Source: CAYWMD01 sp964458575 (lineage in GTDB: Bacteria; Verrucomicrobiota; Verrucomicrobiia; Limisphaerales; JADLHS01). From it: a stretch of DNA of 51,658 nucleotides. The DNA lies in contig CAYWMD010000050.1 in the NCBI GenBank assembly GCA_964458575.1, positions 1 to 51,658 on the forward strand, written 5' to 3'. The notes under the pieces are model-generated. The model was given only the letters and a program-made list of their open reading frames with translations, did no database searches and was not told the DNA's origin. The position numbers were made by a program, and so were the translations under genes. Positions 31,518 to 40,200 of this stretch are shown here, in pieces (the stretch's first letter is position 1; each line of letters begins with the position of its first letter).

Positions 31518-32467
31518 GCGCCGCCTTCGCCAGCTTGAAACACCCGATGCCGGCCAAAGGACACATGGCCGACGAGATCGCGAAGCGCGTTTCCACGGAA
31601 ACGGTCGTCCGGCGCGACGAACCGCTCGCCCGGCGTACCACCTTGCGGATCGGCGGTCCGGCGGATGTTTATGTGGAGCCGGCTTCGGAGGCCGACCTCG
31701 CCGCCGTGGTGAAATTTTGCAGCGAACACGGCGTGAAGTTTTTCACCCTCGGCCGCGGTTCGAACCTGCTCGTGCGCGATGACGGCTTCCGCGGCGTGGT
31801 GATTTGCCTGGCGCATCCGGTGTTCAGCCGGATTCAATTTGACGGCGAGCATGTGCGTTGCGGCGCGGGCGCGAAATTGAAACAGGTCGCGGTCGAGGCG
31901 AAGCAGCACGGCTTGAGCGGATTGGAGTTTCTGGAAGGCATCCCCGGCACGGTGGGCGGCGCGCTTCGCATGAATGCCGGCGCGATGGGCGGCGCGACGT
32001 TTGATGCCGTCGAAAAAATCCGCATCATGGATTACTTCGGATCGGTGCAGGAACTCGTGCCCGGGCTGTTCCGGGTCGAATACCGGTCCTGTCCCCTGTT
32101 GAAGAATCACGTGGCGCTCGGGGCCGTTTTCAAATGCCGGCCCACGCCGCGCGAAACCATCGAACACCGGATGAACGAGTTCAGCCGGAAACGCTGGGAC
32201 TCCCAGCCCGCCGCGCCGAGCGCCGGCTGCATGTTCAAAAATCCCGCGGCGATGCCGGCGGGCAAATTGATAGACGAACTGGGTTTGAAAGGCACGCGCG
32301 TCGGCGGGGCGATGGTTTCGGCCGAGCACGGGAATTTCATCGTGAACGACGGCACCGCCACCGCCCGGGATGTCTTGGAATTGATCGAGCTGGTGAAGCG
32401 TTGTGCGAAAACCCGGCGCGGGATCGAACTGCAAACCGAAGTGGAAATCATTGGCGATGAAAATTGA
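31514..32467 (+). CDS. murB: UDP-N-acetylenolpyruvoylglucosamine reductase
   Basis: This 317-residue FAD enzyme reduces UDP-GlcNAc-enolpyruvate to UDP-MurNAc. FAD-binding motifs TLRIGGPADV, TLGRGSNLLVRD and LEGIPGTVGGALRMNAGA are clear, and the substrate domain ends with LQTEVEIIG carrying the catalytic Glu. The proton donor, Ser in AGSFFKNP of E. coli, is replaced by Cys239 (SAGCMFKNP), a substitution known in some MurB enzymes. The ATG at 31514 overlaps the murG stop (ATGA); a longer frame runs 12 codons into murG. The sequence looks more like type II MurB. Confidence 0.95.
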   Translation: MSAAFASLKHPMPAKGHMADEIAKRVSTETVVRRDEPLARRTTLRIGGPADVYVEPASEADLAAVVKFCSEHGVKFFTLGRGSNLLVRDDGFRGVVICLAHPVFSRIQFDGEHVRCGAGAKLKQVAVEAKQHGLSGLEFLEGIPGTVGGALRMNAGAMGGATFDAVEKIRIMDYFGSVQELVPGLFRVEYRSCPLLKNHVALGAVFKCRPTPRETIEHRMNEFSRKRWDSQPAAPSAGCMFKNPAAMPAGKLIDELGLKGTRVGGAMVSAEHGNFIVNDGTATARDVLELIELVKRCAKTRRGIELQTEVEIIGDEN

Positions 32468-32495
32468 TCACCGCGGCTGTCCCGCGGGTTGAGCC

Positions 32496-33398
32496 ATGTC
32501 TGGAAAATTAAACATCGTTGTCATGCTGGGCGGCCCAAGCGCCGAGCGTGAGGTGTCGCTGCGCTCCGGTGCGCAGGTCGCTCAGGCCCTGCGCCCGTTG
32601 GGACATGTCGTGCACGAGCTGGATCCGCGTGACCCGGGCTGGACCTTGCCGACCGGAACGGACGTCGTGTTCCTGGCTTTGCACGGCACCTACGGCGAGG
32701 ACGGCACGGTGCAGGCGGAATTGGAAAAGCTGGGGGTGCCTTATACGGGTTGCGACGCCGAGGCCAGCCGCATTGGCTTCAACAAGGCGTTGACGAAGGA
32801 GCGCTGCATCGCCAAGGGCGTTCCGACGGCGCGGTTCACAATTGTTGACAAGCCGGGCGCGAGCTGGCCCATGGGCTGGAATCCGCCCGTCGTGCTCAAA
32901 CCGCTGCGCCAGGGTTCGAGTGTCGGTTTGCAATTCGTCGAGCGCGTCGAGGACTGGAGCAAAGGGCTCGCGGAAGCGATCCGCCACGATTCCGAGGTGT
33001 TGGTGGAGGAAAAGATCACCGGTCGTGAATGCACCGTGGGCATTTTGGGCGACCAGATCCTGCCGATCCTCGAAGTCCGGCCCAAGACCGGCATCTACGA
33101 CTACAAGACAAAATACAGCGTGGGGACGACGGAGTATTTTTGCCCGGCGCCCTTCAATGCGGCGACGACGAAACGCATCGGGGAGGCGGCGATGGGAGCG
33201 TTCCAGGCGATCGGCGGCCGGGACTACTCCCGCGTGGACGTGATGGTGCGCGCCAACGGCGAGCCGGCGGTGTTGGAAGTCAACACACTGCCGGGCATGA
33301 CGGCGACCAGTTCGCTGCCCAAGGTGGCGCGGGCGGCCGGCATCAGTTACGCCGAACTGTGCCAGCGCATGGTGGATCTGGCGATGCGCAGAAAGTAA
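32496..33398 (+). CDS. ddl: D-alanine--D-alanine ligase
   Basis: This 300-residue ATP-grasp enzyme joins two D-alanines for the peptidoglycan stem peptide. It opens with IVVMLGGPSAEREVSLRSG, the Ddl signature, and contains ALHGTYGEDGTVQ, the ATP-grasp elements PVVLKPLRQGSSVG and VLVEEKITGRE, and the C-terminal EVNTLPGMTATSSLPK with the metal-binding Glu and Asn. The size is that of the DdlB type. It lies 28 nt after murB and is followed by a short-repeat block before ftsQ. Confidence 0.97.
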   Translation: MSGKLNIVVMLGGPSAEREVSLRSGAQVAQALRPLGHVVHELDPRDPGWTLPTGTDVVFLALHGTYGEDGTVQAELEKLGVPYTGCDAEASRIGFNKALTKERCIAKGVPTARFTIVDKPGASWPMGWNPPVVLKPLRQGSSVGLQFVERVEDWSKGLAEAIRHDSEVLVEEKITGRECTVGILGDQILPILEVRPKTGIYDYKTKYSVGTTEYFCPAPFNAATTKRIGEAAMGAFQAIGGRDYSRVDVMVRANGEPAVLEVNTLPGMTATSSLPKVARAAGISYAELCQRMVDLAMRRK

Positions 33399-33403
33399 AT
33401 GCA

Positions 33404-33490
33404 AACATTCAACGCTCAACATTCAACATCGAACCCCGACGGCGGGTGGGTTGGATGTTGGGCGTTGAAGGTTGAAGGTTGAAGATTCAA
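33404..33490. repeat. Heptamer tandem repeats in inverted arms between ddl and ftsQ
   Basis: The left arm (33404-33430) reads AACATTC, AACGCTC, AACATTC, AACATCG. A GC-rich centre of about 21 nt follows, then a right arm (33452-33490) of GGATGTT, GGGCGTT, GAAGGTT, GAAGGTT, GAAGATT, roughly complementary to the left. A transcript would fold into one long imperfect hairpin just upstream of ftsQ. Confidence 0.75.
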
Positions 33491-33504
33491 AACCGATTTC
33501 AGAC

Positions 33505-34473
33505 ATGTGGCCGTTTAATCGAAAACCAACCAATCGCCGCTCGGGCCGCCGCCATGTGCTCGATGTGAAGCTGCGTTCCGATCAGGTCCGCCGGTCGCGC
33601 GTGCGCATGGGCGCGCTGGCCTTCGGTCTCCTGTTCGGCACGTGCTTCGGACTTTACCTGCTTTGGCGGGCGGGCGAATGGCTGCTCGACCGGATGGTTT
33701 ATCAAAACCAGGCCTTCGCCATCCGGGAAATTGACGCGCAAACCGACGGGGTGATTTCCCCGGATCAACTGCGCCGCTGGGCGGGTGTGAACCCGGGCCA
33801 GAATCTTTTTGCGCTCGACCTCGCGTGCGTGAAGCGCGACCTCGAAATGGTGCCGTTGCTTGCGTCGGTTTCCGTGGAACGCGTCCTGCCCCGTACCGTG
33901 CGCATCCGCGTCACCGAGCGCGAGGCGGTGGCGCAGGTGAATGTGCCCCGGTCCGACGGTCGGGGCGGAGTGGAGGTCGCCGTTTTCCGGCTCGACCCCA
34001 ATGGGTTTGTCATGGTGCCCCTCGATCCGCGGCTGCGCACGACACCGTTGGGACAGCCCGATGAATCGTTGCCGGTGCTCACCGGTGTGGGCTTGCACGA
34101 ATTGCAGCCGGGCCGGCAGCTCGACCTGCCGCAGGTGCGCGCCGCGTTGCAACTGGTCACCGAGTTCGCCCATTCACCCATGGCGGGCCTGGTGGATTTG
34201 AAACGCATTGACGTGGGCGCGCCCGAGGTGCTGGTCGTCACGACGGGGCGGGGGAGCGAAGTGACTTTCGGCCTGCGCGATCTGGGCCGGCAACTCCGGC
34301 GCTGGGCGGAGATTCACGAACTCGGCCAGCGCAATCAGCGTGTCATCGCGTCTCTCGATCTCGCGGTGACGAACAACATCCCGGCCCGCTGGCTGGAAGC
34401 GACACTCGCGCCCGCGCCCGCCGCGTCCCCCAAGGCAACCAAAGCCGTTCGAAACAAAAAGAAACCCGTGTGA
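33505..34473 (+). CDS. ftsQ: Division protein FtsQ/DivIB
   Basis: This 322-residue bitopic protein has a basic cytoplasmic tail (FNRKPTNRRSGRR), one membrane helix (MGALAFGLLFGTCFGLYLLW, about 36-55), then a POTRA domain (FAIREIDAQTDGVISPDQLRRW, quoted by its start and the NLFALDL strand) and a beta domain. The LPRTVRIRVTEREAVAQV segment is typical of FtsQ. It is central to the FtsQLB divisome complex. The frame is open 11 codons further upstream into the repeat block, but the ATG at 33505 gives the usual short N-terminus. The C-terminal 40 residues are Ala/Lys-rich. Confidence 0.9.
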   Translation: MWPFNRKPTNRRSGRRHVLDVKLRSDQVRRSRVRMGALAFGLLFGTCFGLYLLWRAGEWLLDRMVYQNQAFAIREIDAQTDGVISPDQLRRWAGVNPGQNLFALDLACVKRDLEMVPLLASVSVERVLPRTVRIRVTEREAVAQVNVPRSDGRGGVEVAVFRLDPNGFVMVPLDPRLRTTPLGQPDESLPVLTGVGLHELQPGRQLDLPQVRAALQLVTEFAHSPMAGLVDLKRIDVGAPEVLVVTTGRGSEVTFGLRDLGRQLRRWAEIHELGQRNQRVIASLDLAVTNNIPARWLEATLAPAPAASPKATKAVRNKKKPV

Positions 34474-34635
34474 GATCTACGAGAAGCATGACTGTCATTT
34501 CGCAAAACAAAATCGTGCCGGTACGATCAACCATTCTCCCTGCCCCTGACGCTTTCCCGGCGCGGGCGGACCGGGTTCGGGCAAGGCCGCCGCAGATTTG
34601 GGCGACTTCGTACCGGCAGAAAGGATCAAACAATC

Positions 34636-35856
34636 ATGTTTGATTCCTCCTCCATCATCGTCGGATTGGAAATCGGAACGTCCAAGGTTTGCGCCGTCGT
34701 TGGCGAGTTCAACGCCGAAGGCAACCTGAACATCGTCGGCGTGGGCCAGGCCCGCTCGCGTGGGGTGCGCAAGGGCGAAATCCGCGACGCCTCCGAGGCC
34801 GAGGAAGCCGTGCGCGCCGCCATCGTTGAGGCGGAGAAAATGGCGGACGTGGAAATCCGCAGCGTCTATCTTGGCGTAACCGGCGGCCACATTCGCGGCT
34901 TCAACAATCGCGGCGTGCATCCGGTCGTTTCCGCCGACCGCGAAATCTCCGAGGACGACGTGCAGGACGTCATCAAGAACGCCAAGGCCATCAATCTGCC
35001 GAACGAAAACTCCGTGCTGCACGCCATCCGGCAACATTTTCTCGTGGACGGCCAGGACGGGGTGACGAATCCCGTGGGCATGTTGGGCGCGCGGCTCGAA
35101 GTGGACATGCACGTGGTCCACGGCAATTTGAACCGGCTGCAAAACGCCATCCGCCTCGTCAAAGGCATGCAACTCGAGGTGGACGAGGTTGTGTTCAACG
35201 GCCTGGCCGCTTCCCTGGCCCTGCTGACCAACGAGCAAAAGGAAATGGGCGCGCTGGTGGTGGATCTCGGCGGCGGCACCACCGATTACGCCGTGTACGC
35301 CGACGGCGTCATCAAGCACACCGGCTGTCTCGCGGTCGGTGGCGACCACGTGACGCAGGACCTGGCGATTGGATTGAAGGTGCCGTTGAGCCGGGCCGAA
35401 CAGTTGAAGCTCGAACACGGCGGCGCGTTCGTGGACGACGTCGTCAAGGGGCAGGTGAGCACGGTGAACAACGAGCACGGTTTCCCGGCCCGCGAAATCA
35501 ACCTCGAACATTTGCGCCGCATCATGAACTTGCGCCTGGAGGAAACGCTCGACCTGGTGGCGCAGGACGTGGACAAGGCCGGCCTGCTGGATTATTTGCG
35601 CGCCGGGGTTTTTCTGTGCGGCGGCGGGGCGCGCACGCCGGAGATTTCGCGGCTGGCGGAGGAGGCCTTCGAACTGCCGGTCATGACCACCCGGACCAAC
35701 TCCATCAGCGGACTCAAATCCGCGCTCGACCAGCCGGAATTCGCCGCGCCCATCGGCCTGGTGAAGTTCGGCTCGTTCAAAAACCGCAAACGCGAAACCA
35801 AGTCGCTGCGGCAAAACCTCAAAAGCGTGTTCGCAAAAATCCTGCAACGAAGCTGA
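34636..35856 (+). CDS. ftsA: Division protein FtsA
   Basis: This 406-residue actin-like ATPase tethers FtsZ to the membrane. Motifs are VGLEIGTSKVCAVVGE (phosphate 1), the 1C domain at about 84-165, VDLGGGTTDYAV (209-220, phosphate 2), VGGDHVTQDLAIGL and LCGGGARTPEISRL. The last residues (SLRQNLKSVFAKILQR) form the amphipathic membrane-binding helix. Every feature is ordinary for FtsA, in contrast to its neighbour ftsZ. A 162-nt gap separates it from ftsQ; no gene or terminator is seen in that gap. Confidence 0.96.
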   Translation: MFDSSSIIVGLEIGTSKVCAVVGEFNAEGNLNIVGVGQARSRGVRKGEIRDASEAEEAVRAAIVEAEKMADVEIRSVYLGVTGGHIRGFNNRGVHPVVSADREISEDDVQDVIKNAKAINLPNENSVLHAIRQHFLVDGQDGVTNPVGMLGARLEVDMHVVHGNLNRLQNAIRLVKGMQLEVDEVVFNGLAASLALLTNEQKEMGALVVDLGGGTTDYAVYADGVIKHTGCLAVGGDHVTQDLAIGLKVPLSRAEQLKLEHGGAFVDDVVKGQVSTVNNEHGFPAREINLEHLRRIMNLRLEETLDLVAQDVDKAGLLDYLRAGVFLCGGGARTPEISRLAEEAFELPVMTTRTNSISGLKSALDQPEFAAPIGLVKFGSFKNRKRETKSLRQNLKSVFAKILQRS

Positions 35857-35867
35857 ATCAACCGGTC

Positions 35868-37199
35868 ATGAATGACGCAACCTCAATCCCGGCGGCGACG
35901 GCCGCTCCCGCTCCCGTTACGGCCATGTCGGTGAAAATCTTCGGGGTCGGCACGGCCGGCATCCAGATGATCGAACCAATGCATCGGGCCGGATTCGCCG
36001 GGGCTGCCTTGGTGGCCGTGAATACCGAGCCGGTCCCGGCGGCGATGCCCGGGCTGGCGGAGGCGCTTTTCCTGGAGACAAAATTATTGCGCGGCCTGGG
36101 CACGGGTGGCGACCCCGAACGCGGACACGCCGCCGCCGAGGAGAACCTGCAAAAGCTCAAGGACGCCTGCGCGGGGGTGGACGTGGTGTTCATCGTGACT
36201 GGACTGGGCGGCGGGGCGGGCACCGGCATCGCTCCGGTGCTGGCGCGCGCGGCCAAAAAGGCGGGCGCTTTGACCCTGGCCTTCGTCACACTACCTTTCG
36301 ATTGCGAGGGCGGCCGACGGCAGGCGCAGGCATGCAAAGGACTGGAACAACTGATGACCGCGGCGGACGGTGTCATCTCGCTGCCGTGCCAGAAGGTGTT
36401 CAAGCTGATTGATGAAAACACCACGGTCGTGGATACGTTCAAGACCATCGCCCAGTTTTTGGTCGCCGGAGTACATGGCGTCTGGCGTTTGCTTTCGCCC
36501 GCCGGTTTGATCCACGTCCATCGCGCTGACCTGCGCGCATTCCTGCGCGAACGCAACGTGGAATGTTGCTTTGCCGCCGTCGAAGCGGCCGGCACCACCC
36601 GTGCGCGCGACGCCGCGGAAAAACTGCTCGCCCACCCGATGCTCGACGGTGGCAAGGCGCTGACCGACGCGGACTCCGTCCTCGTGAGCCTGCTGGGCGG
36701 ACCGGACATGACCATGGCCGATGTCAACCGTGTGATGGAACAAATCAACCAGCAATGCGCGCAGGCAAAAGTGGTCCTGGGCGCGGCCATTGACCAAGCC
36801 ATGCACGACCGGTTGTCCATCAACGTCATCGCCACGCGCCACAGTTGTCACGTGCCGGCGAAGCCCGCGTCCAGTGTGTCCGAACCCGCGGACCAAGCAA
36901 TCGCGAAGGACGCCGCTCCGGATTTCGATACGGAATTCCTGCACGGGTCGGAAACGAAACGGCCTGCGCCGCGCCTCGTCCCGCCGCTGCCGCCACTGAC
37001 GATGGAACAGCGCGAAGAAATTCTCGCCAAACAGGCCGGCAAGGCGACCTTGCGGAAAAAAGCAATGCGGATGCGCCAGACGCAATTGCCGCTCGAAATC
37101 GTCACCAAAGGTCGCTTCGACCGTACCGAGCCAACGGTGCACAAAGGTGAGGACCTGGACCTGCCGACCTACGTCCGTCGTGGCGTGGCGTTGAACTGA
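35868..37199 (+). CDS. ftsZ: Divergent FtsZ with altered nucleotide and catalytic loops
   Basis: This 443-residue protein is clearly FtsZ-family: the tubulin signature survives as TGLGGGAGTG (111-120), SPAGLI (210-215) and LGGPDMTMADVN (276-287) align, and the C-terminal tail ends in LDLPTYVRRG, the peptide that binds FtsA. However, the T1 loop reads GVGTAGIQM where GVGGGGxNA is expected, NTD is NTE, the T6 segment reads LPCQKV instead of IPNDRL, and the T7 loop reads IHVHRAD instead of INxDFAD, so the Asn and first Asp are both histidines. GTP binding and hydrolysis may be weak or lost. It follows ftsA by 11 nt and ends the cluster. A second canonical ftsZ elsewhere is possible. Confidence 0.9.
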   Translation: MNDATSIPAATAAPAPVTAMSVKIFGVGTAGIQMIEPMHRAGFAGAALVAVNTEPVPAAMPGLAEALFLETKLLRGLGTGGDPERGHAAAEENLQKLKDACAGVDVVFIVTGLGGGAGTGIAPVLARAAKKAGALTLAFVTLPFDCEGGRRQAQACKGLEQLMTAADGVISLPCQKVFKLIDENTTVVDTFKTIAQFLVAGVHGVWRLLSPAGLIHVHRADLRAFLRERNVECCFAAVEAAGTTRARDAAEKLLAHPMLDGGKALTDADSVLVSLLGGPDMTMADVNRVMEQINQQCAQAKVVLGAAIDQAMHDRLSINVIATRHSCHVPAKPASSVSEPADQAIAKDAAPDFDTEFLHGSETKRPAPRLVPPLPPLTMEQREEILAKQAGKATLRKKAMRMRQTQLPLEIVTKGRFDRTEPTVHKGEDLDLPTYVRRGVALN

Positions 37200-37239
37200 A
37201 GCGTGACACCGGCGAAATAGGATTTGGAAACGTACGCAC

Positions 37240-40200
37240 TTACGGAATCAGAATCCGGTAAAAGCGGTGTTCGCGGTTCGGGATGCTGGCATCCGTGAAG
37301 TCGGTTCCGCCTTCGACCGTGACGCTGTTGGTCGAATCGCTCCAGTTTTGCAAATCAATTGAAGATTGCAGCCGGAACGATTGGCCGGCTGTTCCGGTTA
37401 CGCGCACCCAGAATCTGCCGTCGTCTGTCATGCCGAAGCTCGAGATGCGTACAGGCTGCAAACTGACGGCGGCGCCGGCAACTTGTAGTGGTTGCGGGGC
37501 GTCAAACAGCGCTGCAAGCGGCAGCACTCGATAAACGCGATTAGGAAAGCGGGCGGCCTGATTATCAAAGACGTCCATGTAATCGCCTTGGAGCGTTTCA
37601 ATCAGCAGCGTCTGCCAGTTGAGATTGCCGCTCGACGCTTGGAGAACGAAACTCTGGCCACGAACTCCGGTTACACGGATGTGATGGAAGCCGTTGGGGA
37701 GCCGGCCGGAATTCAATTCATCAATGGCGGGCGGTGGCGGTTGGCCGTTCAGAGACAGCGTGAAGGTGCTGGCGTCACCGCTGGAGCTGGCCACGACGAT
37801 CTGGTAGGTCGTGCCGGCGTGCGCGTAAAATCTTGCCAAATAATAGTTCACGGCAACCGGAGTCAGTTCTGCCAGCGCATTTCCGGTATAGACGGCAATA
37901 TTTTTGGAATAGCCCGCATCCACCGACACGTCGCCGCTCGACGGCGCGGTCCAGGACCACCAAACGGTTTGGGCATTGTCGTCCAGCCCATGGCCGGGCT
38001 CCAAAGACTCCCGCGAAGCTTGGATTGTGGTGGCGTTGGTGGAGATGGCCGAACCGAGCAGAGTGAACCGGTTGGTGAAATGGTCGTTGGCCGGTGGCGG
38101 TGGTGGCAGCGGGGGCGGGGTGAAAGTGAAGTTGAACGTGGCCGCACCGGAACTGCCATTAATGCCGTCCAGAGAGATGTGATACGTCTGTCCGGACACG
38201 ACTGGAAACCCGAATTGCCCCATATAATTCCAACGGCCGTCCCAGTAACGAACCGTGTTGCTGGCGCACAAACTCAAACTGGGGAGTGTTGCGCCCGTGT
38301 ACACCGCGATTAAAGGACCCGTGAACGTGCCGGGCGGCAACGGCGGTATCGGTGGGGGTGGCTTAATGATGATGATGATTACCGAGTTCAGAGCGATTGA
38401 CGAGGATGAGTTGCTCTTTACTGTGGATGGATTCATAGCTACTCCGGTCGCGAAAGCGGAGGTCGTGATCGAGACCGTTCCATCTGATGGTGCGGTCCAG
38501 GACCACCACAGAGTCTTGCCCGTGGCACCGCCGGGCAAAAATTCGTCCGGCTCGCGCGTCGCCCCGGCATTGGTCACCGAGAAGGTCGCGGTTGCTCCCG
38601 TTAAGAAAACACGGTTTGCAAAATTGTCGTTCGGCGCGGGCACGCGGATTTCGACCGGCTTGCTCTGAGTCACATGTTCGAATTCATCAAGCGCGACCGC
38701 CGTAAGTTGATGAAGGCCGACCGGAGCGTTGCGCCAGACAATTGTGAAAGGGCGATTGGTGGCGACGCCGAGGGAATTCGTTCCCGCAAAAAAGCCAACC
38801 GTCCGCACTTCGCCTTCAAGATCAATCGTGCTGGTGAAGATCGGGATATCCGCGGATGGAGGGAAGGCCGCGCCGTTGGTGGGGCTGACGATGGCCACTT
38901 TCGCGAGTGCCACGGAAAGCTCGTAGTCATCTGGCGATGAGGACCAGCCGGCGACTTCGATCTGATAATGTTGACCGGCCACCGCGTCGAACGACAGTTC
39001 ATTGGTAAGCGGACCCGCAATGAGGATGAGATTCGTCAGGGATTCACCGTTGAATACGCGCAACAGCCCTTGGGGGCAATGCACGCGGGCGAAACTATCG
39101 GCGGGCGCAACCCAATCAAACCAGACGGAGCGGTCTGGGGTTGGCGGAGTCCAAGCCGGTTCACCGGTTTCCAACGTGGCGAAACCCGTTGTGCCGGAAT
39201 GCGAAACCGCCATTCCTGTCATGGCTAGGCGATTGGCAAAATGATCGTTGGCCGGTGAAGGCGTGAAGCGAAGATTCACTGTAAAGTCGGTGGGTGGACC
39301 ATCAATGGCGATGGCACACATTGCGCCGGCGGTGACTCGATACAGGCCGTTAGTTTGGGCGATCCGTACGAGCGAGGAAAAGGTGTCGCCCGCATAAACG
39401 GCGACGAACACGCCGCCGTTATCAATCGTGAAAACCCCGTCCGCGGGCGCAGTCCAGGAATACCAGAGCGACCGGGCGGGCGGGCCGAAGTGGTTTGGTT
39501 CACCCGGCTCACTCGTGCCCTGACGGTTATCCGCCTGCAGGACGAGGTTGGTCCCGGTGACGAGAGTCCGGTCGGCGAAGTTGTCGTTCTCCGGCTTGGG
39601 GATGAACCCAAGCGTGAAAATGACCGACCAGTCGGAATTCCATTTCCGATCTGCTGCAATGTGATATGAGATTCCTTCCGACACTTCGTAGACAAAGTGG
39701 TCTCCCGCAGAATATGCAAACAGCGGCACCTGCTCGAGATTCATTACGTTTGAGCCTGTGTAAATCTGCAAAAGGGGAAAGCCTTCTGTATAGGAACGGG
39801 TTAAGGTCAGGAGACCGGAACGTGGCGCCGTCCATGTCCACCACACGGATTGCCGCTGGCAATTAAGACATTCTCCGACTTCCGCTGTCGCACCCAAGTT
39901 ATTACCCTCGACGGGTTTTAAAACATTGGTGATGGCGATTCGCTGAGCGAAGTTATCGTTCGTGGGCAACTGGCGAATCGTTAGCGTGAAGGAGTCGCCG
40001 TAAAAGGGGTGAGTGACGGCGATTCTGTAAACTGTTCCCGCTGTGACGGCAAATCTTGCTCCGGGCTGTGATGCAGATGTGCTGGCTATGGCGTACAGCG
40101 TGGGCAGTTCGATGACGAATCGATTGGGCAGGCTGTTGCCTAAATAAACTGTGGCATAAGGTGATGCCGAGCCGCTGATGCCAATGGCGACGACCTCCGA

